Assembly: GCA_015501075.1 (NCBI GenBank)
Contig: JADNYJ010000377.1
Span: 1-31,170, forward strand
Length of the DNA stretch: 31,170 nucleotides
Direction of reading: 5' to 3'
Source: Gymnopilus junonius
Taxonomy: Eukaryota > Basidiomycota > Agaricomycetes > Agaricales > Galerinaceae
Positions 1 to 10,726 of the stretch are shown here, in pieces (the first letter of the stretch is position 1; every line of letters begins with the position of its first letter). The notes under the pieces were generated by a model. It was not told the DNA's origin. It was given only the letters and a program-made list of their open reading frames with translations, and made no database searches. The position numbers and the translations under genes are program-made.

Positions 1-169
1 TTTCCCTCACTTCCTTTGAATCTCAAGGAACATACATATCCGGATCTGTCAACCTTTCCGTTCATGCTCAGGCCCCGAAGTAGAACTTAAGGCGACTATA
101 GCAACCCAAGGCCACCCTTCCTGAATCGCGTCTCTTCTATCCAGCGAAACCCTTCCCAATCTCATTCTC

Positions 170-1969
170 ATGCATATTACCATTAGAAATCTGACGACAG
201 AGCCTATAACCGCTCACACATACCCAGCCTCGTCCAGGTTCAATGTTCTTCGACGCGCTGAAGAGGGCACATCATCAGGCAACCGGTTCATTCTTCCTCC
301 CTCGTTGGATATCACCATTATCCTCCCTAAAGGGTTCAAACGGGAACTTGTGCTCCAGCAGCCCAAGGATTCGCAGGCCGTACGTTCGACTGGGGAAAAC
401 ACCCCTGTGGTGGAGACCAGTCCGCTTTTAGATGCTAAAGAGTGGCACATTCATCCTGAAGGCTTTAAGATACAATTTTCGATGACGTTCTCGGCGTCAT
501 GGCAAGCTGTACCAGTCCCTGGAGATTGCCCATGGAGGGCATTTATTCGTAGGGTGCGTTATTTTTTTCCCAAATTTGAAGACCTGGATAGGTGAGGCTA
601 CCTGTGTAGTACTGACGCGGCTGAAATTATGATTCAGGTAACACGGAGGCATCATAAGTTACTCATTCTTGCCCGTCGAAATCTTGCAACATTTTTGTCG
701 GATATGCCCGACCGCCTTCCACTGTCTTCGCTTACACTGCCTGGTTCGTTTTTTATTTCTCCGATTTCGCAAGAGGTTCATACTAACGATGAGCATGTGT
801 AGGTAGTCATGACACGTACGTTCCTTGTCATGTTCGGTCATAAAAGGGATTTGACCTCGTAGTAAAGTATGGCTTTTCATGGCTGGCCTATCTCACAATG
901 CCAGTCACCATCGACGCCGTTAAGCAGCCAACTTCACAACGGTATTCGGGTTATCGATATCCGACTTGCAGTCATCCCGCCACCGCCGCCTATGTCAACT
1001 CCCCTCAACACAACCCGCACCCAGGAGTTGATAGCCTACCATGGGTTATGGCCTCAGCGAACACCTTTCATCTCCATATTAAACGACGTTTACACCTTCC
1101 TTACTTCACCTGTTGGTCAGAAAGAAACGATTGTAATGTCTATAAAGCAAGAGGACTTTGCAATCACCCCTGCTCCTTCTTCTCACAGCTTGTGAGGGAT
1201 TACTATTGCGCGTAGTTTCTGGAGGCTGGGACGATTCAAAGCCCAGTACTGGTGCAATTAACAAGGGAATGTGGTTCTTGGAAAATCGTATACCGACACT
1301 GGGAGAAGTTAGAGGCAAGTGATAATGTTGAGTCGATTTGGAGGGGATGGAGACGGATGGGAAGGTGGATTGGAAGGTATAGGTATCCATCCAACAACTT
1401 GGCCCGACAGTGTGAAAGATGGATTTGAGTGGGAGTTGAAGGGCACACTTGTAAAGACGAGCGACTGGTATGTTCTCTTCCTTCCAGTATTGAGGCAGTC
1501 CTGACTTCGTCCAGGTATGCCATTCCTTCATTCTTCTCCATCCCGGAGAAGGTCAACCTCGCAACAGCCAATCTCATCCCACCAGCTGATGCACCGAGGC
1601 CTGTGCTTCCTATTACCTACTTTTCTGCTGCTATGTTCCCGCTGGCACTACCACCTGTCGTCGCTAAAGGATTTGGATGGCCGAGTAGGACTTGGCATAG
1701 AAGGCGTGAACAGTAAATTGGGAGCTTGGCTTATCGACCAACTGGGCGGCTGCCCTGACTTTAACAGGAACTTGTCCTCTCGAGAAAAGTTTGATTCCGA
1801 AGGATCAGAGAAGTTCGAAGATACTGCAGCGGCTGCGGGACAGTCTGAGCCCCGGATAAGAGGTTTCGCCTTGGTTGACTATTATGCGGAACCAGAGGGG
1901 GGAGATATTATTCCGCTTCTTGTAGAGTGTAACTTTAGAGGAAGAAAAAATGGTGAAGAAGGCTGGTAA
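170..1969 (+). pseudogene. PI-PLC X-domain-like phosphodiesterase, frame broken several times
   Basis: Resembles fungal PLC-like phosphodiesterases of the PI-PLC X-domain superfamily, which cleave phosphoinositide-type phosphodiesters with a TIM-barrel His pair. The ATG at 170 begins MHITIRNLTTEPITAH. Exon 1 (170-591) joins near 649, where HHKLLILARRNLATFLSD follows. Then come MAFHGWPISQCQ (from 869), GIRVIDIRLAV, AYHGLWPQRTPF, MWFLENRIPTLGEVRGK (about 1270-1320), an intron at 1468-1514, FSIPEKVNLATANL, and the ending PLLVECNFRGRKNGEEGW, stop 1967-1969. The protein runs through at least four frame changes: near 1186 (a T lost from TTT), near 1205, at 1318 (GG to G) and near 1687. The 745-868 junction, where the first catalytic His of an LPGTHDTMAF-type motif is expected, has no clean splice solution. 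Family call confident; whether it is a pseudogene or carries sequence errors is open, since other genes here show similar single-base breaks. Confidence 0.72.
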
Positions 1970-2181
1970 CATCAGTTGTACCCGTCCCATTCTTCAGTAC
2001 GTCTTTCTTGATTTCTTAGTTTCCTTCTGGTTACAGCCAGTGTATCTTATTCTGTTTATGTGTGTATTGATACTGTACTACGTATGATCTGTATTTCCAC
2101 GAATGGTTCCAAATGTTTTGACTTTGAACCTCGACCTTACGCCCAATATAGGATTTTACTTTCTACTTTAGGAATAACATG

Positions 2182-2352
2182 GCCCTTCGGGCACGCCTGG
2201 CCACGTGGCCAATTTTTGTGTATGCGGCGCAAGCGCCAATCCCCGACTCTATCTTTCTCAGTAAAATTTACAATCGGCGCCATTTGTATCCTTTCAAGAT
2301 CTATGTAAAATGTAAGTTTACTGCTGGCTGCTCATCGCCAACCTTCGGTTGA
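2182..2352. repeat. Cluster of short hairpins and palindromes
   Basis: Four perfect palindromic elements lie within about 170 bp. GCCC-TTC-GGGC is at 2182-2192. The 14-bp palindrome TGGCCACGTGGCCA is at 2198-2211. GGCG-CAAG-CGCC is at about 2227-2238. CAACC-TTC-GGTTG is at about 2340-2352. The first and last share a TTC loop closed by C-G. No flanking target-site duplication or longer terminal repeat is visible. It could be a remnant of a small mobile element, a structured transcript end of the PI-PLC, or protein binding sites. Confidence 0.45.
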
Positions 2353-2574
2353 CTCCTCGTGGCCAGCTGAAGGGTAATTATGTTACTTCTATAGTAAAAT
2401 ATGTAATGCAGAAAATGTTGAAATTTTTGCAAGCTAAAAATTTTGCAGTTCAGATATATAGAAGAAAGTGAATAAATCTTAGCATGCTGCATAGTTCGAG
2501 GCCGTGGGAAAGCTCAGACCGACATTGGCGGGAGTCGTTCATTTCGAACTCAACAGAACCCTTTCTATTTCTAT

Positions 2575-2592
2575 CTATCACTCACGTGATAG
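2575..2592. promoter_or_regulatory. CACGTG-containing inverted repeat upstream of the MIF-like gene
   Basis: CTATCAC-TCAC-GTGATAG forms a perfect 7-bp inverted repeat, and the E-box core CACGTG lies at 2583-2588. It is about 280 bp upstream of the MIF-like start codon. bHLH factors are known to bind CACGTG; a role here is inference. Confidence 0.3.
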
Positions 2593-2815
2593 AGCCGGGG
2601 ATTCTGAATAGCGCAATGGATCTAGACCTTGGGCCTATTTTTTTTTCTTTTGGGGAAGCTTCCTAAAACTGAATTCTCTATTCCACTCCAAAACCTGGTT
2701 CACTGAAAGTGACCAGGCATAAGGGTTTGTTTCGCTACGTCTCGGATCATTGATCGCTTGAATTATCTCGTGATCAGTGGTCACTAGAATTAATTCTCAT
2801 GACGACTTTCAAAGT

Positions 2816-2822
2816 TATATAT
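2816..2822 (+). promoter_or_regulatory. TATA-like element of the MIF-like gene
   Basis: TATATAT ends 50 bp before the ATG at 2872, a plausible core-promoter spacing for a gene with a short 5' leader. Called from position and composition only. Confidence 0.35.
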
Positions 2823-2871
2823 TTTAGCTTGAAAGAAGATAGGAGCCTCAGCTCTCTTTCACAACCTCGAT

Positions 2872-3454
2872 ATGCCCACTCTCAACCTTGTAACTAACGT
2901 CAAGGCGAGTGCACAATTGCTTTGCTTGCTGAAAATAACGATATCCTGACAATATCCTTGGCGATAAAAGCTTGACGATCCTAGGGCATTTATTACAGAG
3001 TTCTCCAAGGTATGCAATATCGTGGAAACCCGAGGACAGTTAAAAAGAGGGAATCGTTACAGTTCGGAGCAGACACTCTGAACAAGCCGGAGCAGTACAT
3101 TTCCGTGATCTTCACCTACAATGAGCTGGTCACTTTCGCCGGAACGTTCGACCCTGCTTTCAGTCTGAGAATTGTGAGTAGGGACCCCTTCATCCAGTGA
3201 CTGCGTGTAACCCCGCGAGCGGTTAGGACAGCCTCGATAACATTAGTGAGCAGCAAAATGAGGGATATAGTAAAGCTTTCTTCGAGTTCTTTGAAGAGAA
3301 GCTGGGCACAAAGGGAAACAGGGGATATGTGACCTACATTGATCCTGGAAGGCCCAACATGGGGTATGTATGGAATCCTTCTGCCGTGGTCGGAGGCTGA
3401 CTCTGGAACAGGTTCGAGTCGACGACCTTCGCTACAATTTTTGGAAAGAATTGA
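2872..3454 (+). CDS. MIF-like tautomerase (macrophage migration inhibitory factor family)
   Basis: Five exons give an intact protein of about 120 residues, the usual length for the family: 2872-2904, 2971-3009, 3063-3173, 3227-3363 and 3412-3454 (stop TGA). The protein starts MPTLNLVTNVK, so Pro2, the catalytic base of MIF tautomerases once Met1 is removed, is present. KPEQYISV places an invariant Lys at residue 32. TFAGTFDPAF and SKAFFEFFEEKLG follow, and YIDPGRPNMGFESTTFATIFG near the C terminus matches the family's Asn/Gly-rich trimer-edge strand. The CxxC motif of mammalian MIF is absent. Family members act as homotrimers on keto-enol substrates; the substrate in fungi is not known to me. 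Intron 1 needs a GC donor (AAG|GCGAGT), and the frame across all joins supports it. Start chosen because Pro must be residue 2. Confidence 0.88.
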
Positions 3455-3733
3455 AGAGGAAGAAGAAGAAATGGGCTGGCCTTATGATTGAATGTATCAG
3501 TTTGGCACTATGTACTTATCATGCCGCGTATTAAATTTATGAATGTTATCGCCATGATCAGGGCAGCCATAAGCGACGGATGAACAACTGTCCAACGAGC
3601 ATTACCTACAGCATTTGGATTGTTGTTTGCGTGTCGTATATTTGGGGGCTAGCGTCAAAAAATTTGATCTTATCATCTGAACAGCGTGGCTGTGCCATTC
3701 GTCTCTCTTTTTTTTGCCACCATCATTCTCGAA

Positions 3734-5151
3734 ATGTCCCATCTTTTTGCCTCGATTGTGCCGCCCAGGTTACCACCCGAATTATTCGAAATCATAGTGG
3801 AGTTAGTTGCCGATCTACCCAAGCCTGATCCCGCCGGACGACGCGCATTGCTTGCATGCCACTTAGTTTCGCGTTCATTTTGCCACTATGCCAGACGTCA
3901 TTTATTCAGGGAAATTGAAATCATTGACAACAGAAAAAACCTGTCCTTTTCCCTATCTACATTGCATAAACTTGTCACCTGGACGCAGCCTGAAGCCTAC
4001 CTGCAAGGCATTGCAAGATATATCATGGAGTTCACTTTCCACATCGAGACATCAAAAGCGGAAGAAGTCATGAAAGAATTGGACGACGACAACTGTTTGG
4101 TTATAGTTCTCGAGGCTTTGAATGGCACAGAATGTCGAATTAAGACGGCAGGTTTATGGATTGACTCCCCCGTAGGGCTGGATTGGAAGAAGTTCAGCAA
4201 GCGTCTCCAACACGCCTTCTTGCAACTCTTCCGTTCCCCACAACTCAGGGACCTTCGTTTATGCGGGTTCAACCGTTTGCCTCTCACATTTCTATGCGGG
4301 GCCCATATCACCCGTTTGCATCTATATGGTTGTCTCAAGAGACCGATGCGTCTCAAGAGGTTTTGCCGGCCGAAGAGACACTTCCTTTGCCTGAACTAGA
4401 CGCTCTTGTCACTGATCACGAGTTACCGGTGTCGTACTTCGAGAGAACAATTTCATCGGAGCTTGGGTCTGCGATAGACAACCTTCTTTACCTGTATTCG
4501 ACCATTTTTATCAACACTGATTTTGCAAAATGCCTGGAGGTGATAGAACGATCCAACCACTCGCTTAGACGCCTCTCTCTCAGATATGAAGGTAAGCATT
4601 TTTGTCCGTTAATATTGAACTTACTCACATTCATTTTTTTAGCAGTCAAAGTTGCGCTTCAATCTTATGCGGGCACCTTTGATCTAAGCAACGCACAACG
4701 CCTGTTCAACGTCTGCCTGCACCACTACGGCGGGATTCCAGGTCCTCAAGCGCCCACACTCGGCGTGCTTGAAGACGTAATCCGCTTTTGCAACATCCTC
4801 CGACTCCCCACGTCTGGATCACTGCGTTGCCTTGCATTTGTTATACCTATGAATCAAAAGGAGAATTGTGCTCAGTTCTTCCTGGATTCATTTCACCCTG
4901 AACACCAAGAGTTCCACAAATGGTCGGCATTAGATGCAGCACTTGGCCGTGTTTGTTTAGGAGGGGTGGCTTCCATCGATATATTGATTCTGACCTTCGA
5001 ATTCAACGGACAAAGCAAGGATAAAATTCCGTATGGAGATTCATTTGTTACGGCTGCAGAGGCATTGGTGAGGAAATCACTTACCTCTTTCGCAGGAGGG
5101 GAAAAACAAAAGGTGCCGAGAGTGGTGTTTAGAATTGTGTTCGAATCTTAG
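3734..5151 (+). CDS. F-box-like protein (single frame break)
   Basis: The start MSHLFASIVPPRLPPELFE is followed by an F-box-like helix region (LPPELFEIIVELVADL, ALLACHLVSRSF, ARRHLFREIEI) at residues about 12-70. This is the layout of the very large F-box families of Agaricomycetes, which recruit targets to SCF ubiquitin ligases. The rest is a divergent target-recognition region with weak LRR-like stretches such as LRDLRLCGFNRLPL and ITRLHLYGC. The first frame stops at 4399, but the protein clearly goes on in another frame from about 4335 (SQETDASQEVLPAEE), consistent with one lost base near 4331-4338. A 51-nt GT-AG intron at 4592-4642 rejoins in phase. The stop is TAG-free and lies at 5149-5151 (TAG of TCT TAG). 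An in-frame GTG exists at 3686, but the ATG at 3734 fits the family better. The F-box call is by motif shape only. Confidence 0.65.
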
Positions 5152-6015
5152 TTGGAGGCCAAGGCATATTCAACAGCTGGTACTTGGTTGATTTTAGGAA
5201 CGTCATCTAGAATAGGTGGCCACCAACCTTCATGCATCATGTTTAAGAAGCATCTGTAATCCGAATGCCATTTTAACCGGAGAAGCGCTTAAACAAACGA
5301 TACTGAATAACTTTTGAGTGTCTGTGTCCTCCCTTACCCATACGTCGCAGTCAAAAAGTTGGACACCAAGGTCGAATTACGCGTGGTCTGACTCATCTCC
5401 CGCCAGTCCTTGAGCTCCAAAAGTCCTTGGTCCGATGTCGGCTTTGTCATTGCAAAGAAAATTCCTACCACGTTTTAATCTGAACGTCATGCCCGATTGG
5501 TCTAACAGTATACATTCACTGTGGCCTTGGAAAAAGCGCACTGCCTCGATTAATTTTAGGACACACTGGTGCTCCCAACACGTTGCGTCCAGAAAATAAA
5601 TTGTTCAAGGCAAGAAATGTATTCTTCAAGCAGCGGGAGGTCCCAGAAGTTATAACTAACCAGATTTTGAGGTAAGCGTCACTGGTGAGCCTGTGAGGGT
5701 AAACTTCGGTGGAAGACACGAAAGGGAGAAGCCGTGAGAACATCCATGCAATGAAAGAATGATCTAATTTTAGACGGACGGAGCGCAGTCAACGCATGTT
5801 GATAACTTTCGGGGCGTACAGCTCGTCCGGGGATCCATTTCTTTCTTTCTTGCGCATGGCTAGCACCCTGTTTCATTGAGGACTCAACAACCCTTTTAAT
5901 ACCCCCTTGGATATCCTACAACAACCTATACCTCTATATATCTTCAATCCAACACACTAGGTCTTCGGACTCAAGACCCTATTGAACGACTGCTAACGAC
6001 AAAACGACTCTCACG
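5152..6015. other. Gene-free stretch upstream of the GH16 gene
   Basis: Only short unconvincing frames occur on either strand. The last 100 bp turn pyrimidine-rich with a TATA-like run and lead into the GH16 start codon, so the end probably serves as its promoter. Confidence 0.5.
5935..5941 (+). promoter_or_regulatory. TATA-like element of the GH16 gene
   Basis: TATATAT lies 75 bp before the ATG at 6016 and is followed by a C/A-rich leader (ACTAACGACAAAACGACTC) typical of well-expressed fungal genes. Called from position only. Confidence 0.35.
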
Positions 6016-7829
6016 ATGCTCAACATCCTTCCTTTTTGTCTGCTCCTCTCTATTACCTTCGATAACTCATTGGCCCTTCCCGACTTTGGACTCCACAATT
6101 TGGAACTGCCTAAGAATTTCAAGCGGTCGAATGACGTTTCCAATACTGCCGCAACTGGTATAAACTACAACCCCGACGGCACTCCCTTCCTTTGGCTACC
6201 GCAGGATGAGTACGCGGGGAAGACCTTTTTCGAGTAAGTCGTCTTCGAATCTATAATAAAGCGATATCAATCCTCCTTGCAGCCGGTGGCAATTCTTTAC
6301 GGGTCCTGATCCAACCTCGTAAGTTCGAATGTATGTGGTGGGATAGCTGTAAATTTGACCATCGATTTACTCCATTCAGTGGCACAGTGGAGTAGGTAAT
6401 TTTTTTCTTTATTGTCCTTTTCTAACAGGTCTTCGGCAGCTATGTGGATAACGTCACTGCGTTTGCGAACGGATTTGCATTTGTCCAAGATGATGGGACA
6501 GTCGTCATGAAGGCAGATGACACCACGTCGTTGCCTATGGGTGTAAACCGTCAGAGGTGTGTATCTTCCTATATGCTATATTCCTCTAGCCTTATCCTAT
6601 AATTCTATTCAGTGTCAGGATTACCAGCAATGCACAATATACTACTGGTCTATTTATTTTAGACATCACTAGGGCTCCTTGGGGTTGCGGTAGGTTATGT
6701 CTTTGCTGCTGTAACTGTCATATTTTAATTCTCGGGTCAGCTGTCTGGCCTGCTTTTTGGACCGTCGGAACAGATTGGCCAAATGTAAGCATTTATTTGC
6801 GTTCCTTCCTGCATTACCTTATATGCAAATTTCTTTAGCATGGTGAAGTTGACGTGCTGGAAGGTGTACACGATAACCAGTTCAATCAAATTGCATTCCA
6901 TACCACTTCAGGTAAAGGAATTCTCTAAAAAAATTTGCACTCTTTAATCAAATTTTCAGGTTGCATTCTGGACGCCAACGCGTCCTTTACCGGTACAATT
7001 CCTGTAAATTTCTGACTTCAAAATTCTGCTCTTGTCCAACATTTCTCTGTAGGTCCAAAACGGGCAAAACGTCACAAACTGCGATGCAAATGTAAACAGC
7101 AACAGCGGATGCGATACTGTTGAATGGAGCCGTTCATCTTATGGTCCTTTCTTTGAGGCACAAGGCGGGGGAATTCTAGCGATGAAGTGGGACGAGAATG
7201 ATATTTCGATTTGTGAGTTATGGGCTTTCTCTCATTTCCCTTTCTTCATCATGCCATCGATCAAGGGTCCTTCTACCGTGCTGCGATCCCAACTGATGTT
7301 ATTGCTGGCACTCCCAATCCGTCTCTGTGGGGACTTCCATCTGCAAGATTAATGAACACAATGTGCGATATTCCAAAGTTCTTCGCCAATCATTCAATCG
7401 TCTTCGGTAAGCTTCTTCGAGTAACATGCTCGACGCATGCTTACCCTCCTGAATTAGACATCACGTTTTGCGGTTTGTAATAGCATTCGATGCATACACG
7501 ACTTCATTTAAAACTTTATGAGCATAGGTCAATGGGCCGGTAATTCCTACGCTACAAGTGGTTGCCCTGGGACTTGTCCAGAACGGCTCATGGATCCGGC
7601 AAACTTTGTGGTGCGTGCGGATTAATTTATTTATGCTCTCCTTCTGATGGATAACTTCCGATAGAATGCAACGTGGAATATCAACTCTCTCAAAGTCTAT
7701 CAAAAGCAACTTTTGTCGAGCAATTCAACTACGACGACATCAGTCGCCATACCGGGCCCAACGTTGACATTAAGCAAAACAGGAATATTCCTTTCATTTG
7801 CTATCGCTTTGCTATTTAGTTTATGGTGA
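6016..7829 (+). CDS. GH16 endo-beta-1,3(4)-glucanase (laminarinase-type), secreted and likely GPI-anchored
   Basis: Thirteen exons give an intact 394-residue protein: 6016-6233, 6283-6318, 6380-6391, 6440-6556, 6613-6689, 6741-6784, 6839-6911, 6960-7003, 7053-7212, 7266-7406, 7458-7472, 7528-7610, 7665-7829. Residues 1-21 are a signal peptide (MLNILPFCLLLSITFDNSLA). GTVDYVDNVTAF and RAPWGCAVWPAFWTVG are GH16 hallmarks. GEVDVLEG holds the ExDxxE catalytic motif: Glu171 nucleophile, Asp173, Glu176 acid/base. GCILDANASFTG and CDTVEWSRSSYGPFFEAQGGG fit fungal laminarinases such as the Phanerochaete Lam16A type. The C terminus is a Ser/Thr run plus a hydrophobic tail (FLSFAIALLFSLW), as in GPI-anchored proteins. 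Such enzymes cut or remodel beta-1,3/1,6-glucans in the fungal wall. All exon phases agree, so the model is well constrained, including 12-nt and 15-nt exons. Confidence 0.92.
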
Positions 7830-8017
7830 TTTATTGATCTCTAAAGCACTTTATAAAACAGAGATTCTGCTACCTAGGGCCGTCACCGATCACTGTGCTC
7901 CAATGTTAAATCACATGACCGCAATTCGAAGAATTCGTAATTGAGCGTTGGATCCTGCACCAGCACCCAATAGTAAGAACGTCACAGCTGACGCGGAGAT
8001 GCAGGATACCCAGTCTT

Positions 8018-8023
8018 TATAAT
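8018..8023 (+). promoter_or_regulatory. TATA-like element of the catalase gene
   Basis: TATAAT lies about 63 bp before the ATG at 8086 within the short (256 bp) gap after the GH16 stop, so the catalase promoter must be compact or overlap the GH16 3' region. A C/T-rich leader (CTTCTTTCTATCCCCTTC) follows. Confidence 0.35.
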
Positions 8024-8085
8024 GCAAAATAATCCGCTGGTTCGCTTCGTCTCTGAGACACTTCTTTCTATCCCCTTCTATCATC

Positions 8086-10726
8086 ATGTCCGCCATCAAA
8101 ACCACCGTTAAACACGCATTCGCTAACATTACAGAAACCGAAAAGATTAAAGATTTGAGCCGTAATACTGTTGAACCTTCCGGTGAATCTGGTTTGACAA
8201 CTGATCATGGCGTCTCTGTGTCGAACACGGATCACTGGTAAGCTTTCCTGCTACATGTGTGACGCGCCTCGCTCATGCAGTGTCGAACAGGTTGAAGGCA
8301 ATCGACGGCGAAAATGCTGGTCCATCTCTACTTGAAGACCAGATTTCGCGAGAGAAGATTCATCGCTTCGACCATGAGCGTATTCCAGAGCGTGTCGTTC
8401 ACGCCCGAGGTGCTGGCGCTCACGGCTACTTCAGAGCCTTCGACGACCGCGCTGCCAAGTGGACCAAGGCTGGTGTCCTTACCGATCCATCTCGCACGAC
8501 GCCCATTTTTGTTCGCTTCAGTACCGTCCAAGGTTCCCGTGGAAGCGCGGTGAGTGCATATATGCGTTTTATGTGACGATCTATATCTTGACTTGTTCTC
8601 CAGGACACTGTTCGCGATGTTCGCGGCTTCGCTATGAAATTCTATACTGAAGAGGGTAACTGGGACCTTGTCGGGAATGACATCCCTGTTTTCTTCATCC
8701 AAGATGCTATCAAGTTCCCGGATATTATTCATGCTGTGAAGCCTGAGCCACACAATGAAGTACCCCAAGGCCAGAGTGCTCATAACAATTTTTGGGATTT
8801 CGTCGGCCTTCAGCCTGAGTGTAGGCTTCCTGCTCAATCAATATATACATCCTTACTCCAGCTTTTTTCTAGCGGCTCACATGGTTATGTGGGTCATGTC
8901 CGATAGAGGTGTGTCTAATTTGGTAATTGGTTTGCACAAATATACTGATCGTCTTGCAGGAATTCCGCGTTCCTTCAGAATGATGCAAGGATTTGGTGTC
9001 AACACATACACCCTTATCAATAGCGCAGGACAACGCGTCTTCGTCAAGTTCCACATGACTCCTGAACTTGGAGTACACAGTCTGATGTGGGACGAAGCTT
9101 TGAAGATCGGGGGCCAAGACCCTGGTATGCTCTATCCGCAACCAACATGAAAAAGTTCTCAAAAGTCTTTAGATTTCCATAGGAAGGACTAGAAGAAGCC
9201 ATTAAGAATGGCTGGTATCCAAAGTGGACATTTGGAATTCAAGTCATCGAAGAGAAGGACGAGCACTCTTTCGATTTCGATATCCTTGACGCGACAAAGG
9301 TCTGGCCTGAATCCCTTGTCCCGGTGCAACCCATCGGTGAATTCATCCTCAACCGGGCTGTCGATGAATTCTTCCCAGAGGTAGAACAAGCCGCGTTTTG
9401 CACAAGCCACGTTGTACCCGGAATTGGGTTCAGTGACGATCCTTTGCTGCAAGGAAGGAACTTCTCATACCTCGACACGCAGATCACTAGACTGGGGCCT
9501 AACTGGGAGCAAGTTTGTATATCTCGTCTATCTCACAACGTTATTCGTTAACCGTGCATTACAGCTTCCTATCAATCGTCCTGTCTGCCCTGTTCTAAAC
9601 CATCATCGAGATGGTGCTATGCAACATCGCATTCACAAAGGCCAATTCAATTATTGGCCGAACCGCGCTAATGTCGGCCATCCTATTCCTCCCTCCATGG
9701 GAGGCTACGAAGAGTGCGTGCTCTCGCTCATGGGACATTTTTCTGACTGACCTCTCGTGAAAGATACAAAAAGCGCGTGGCTGGCATCAAGCAGCGTACT
9801 CGGGGAGCCAAGTTCCAAGAACACTTTAACCAGGCACAGCTCTTCTACAACTCGCTCACAGACTACGAGAAAAGTCACCTTATTTCCGCTATATCTTTCG
9901 AGCTCAGCCATTGCGACGATCAACAAGTATATGAAACATATACCAAAGTCTTGAACAACATAGACTTTGACTTGGCTAAGGCTGTAGCGCAAAATGTGAA
10001 TGGTATTATCCCAGAAAAGCCTGCAAGACAAAATCATGGCAAGAAGGATGCAGCCCTATCTCAAACTCACTTCATACCCAAGAAGCCCACTATCGCTTCT
10101 CGCCGCATTGCTATCCTCGTCGCTGATGGTTTCAACATGGCTGAGGTTGAATCTGTACGTGCTGCACTGGCGAGCGCACAAGCAACGACATGGATCATTG
10201 GTCCTCGCCGCGGCAAAATTTATGCCCAGGGAGCAAGTGGGGTTGGTCTTATTGCCGACCATCACTATGAAGGCCAGCGCTCTACGTTGTTTGACGCTAT
10301 CTACATTCCTTCAGGTGCCGATCATGCGAAGAGCATTGCCATCAATGGTCGTGCTATTCACTGGATTCGTGAGGCTTTCGGTCACTGCAAAGCTATTGGC
10401 GTGGTTGGTGATGGTCAGCGAATTTGTTTGAAATAACTATGTTGTGTGGTCATTGACTTGGTTTTCTTCTAGCCGTGCCCGTGGTGAGAGACGCTATTGG
10501 TCTTCCGGAAATCAAAGTTGCTTCCTCCCCTGACTCGACGGCAGTTCAGTCCTCGTATGGTGTCGTCACAGCTGGAAAATGCGATGTCAAGGCTGCAATT
10601 GTTGACGTCCTCGAAATAGCGTCAGACAGTTCCAAAGGTTTTGCGACCAGCTTTGCCTACGAGATAAGCCAGCATAGGTGTTACCTACGGGAATCAGATG
10701 GCTTGACCGCCAGAGTCGCATACTAA
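8086..10726 (+). CDS. Large-subunit haem catalase with C-terminal DJ-1/PfpI-like domain (one frame break)
   Basis: Decomposes H2O2 to water and O2. Nine exons: 8086-8237, 8291-8549, 8604-8820, 8873-8908, 8960-9124, 9173-9512, 9565-9713, 9764-10413, 10473-10726. They total 2222 nt, one short of a whole frame; with one base restored the protein would be about 740 residues, the usual size for large-subunit fungal catalases. [15 protein letters not shown] carries the distal His88. [14 protein letters not shown] carries Asn162, and [17 protein letters not shown] carries the haem-ligand Tyr near 376. The C-terminal part ([28 protein letters not shown]) is the class-I glutaminase-like domain of this subfamily. 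Exon 6 reads DFHRKD, then the frame breaks at 9189 (CC to C) and continues [13 protein letters not shown]. No signal peptide is obvious, suggesting an intracellular enzyme. No other splice choice that I tried repairs the frame. Confidence 0.92.

Larger units (their letters stand above)
1970..2871. other. Gene-free stretch between the PI-PLC and MIF-like genes
   Basis: No open frame here looks like a conserved protein. The first part (2178-2352) carries several hairpin-forming palindromes and the rest is AT-rich. It contains a CACGTG-centred inverted repeat at 2575-2592 and ends in a likely core promoter for the MIF-like gene. Confidence 0.5.

Noticed and set aside
3411..3421. tRNA B-box-like GGTTCGAGTCG
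   Set aside because: It falls inside the last splice junction and exon of the MIF-like gene, and no tRNA A box or acceptor stem surrounds it.
5489..5570. tRNA-like A box (TTGGTCTAACAG)
   Set aside because: No matching B box, anticodon stem or acceptor stem can be drawn in the next 80 bases.
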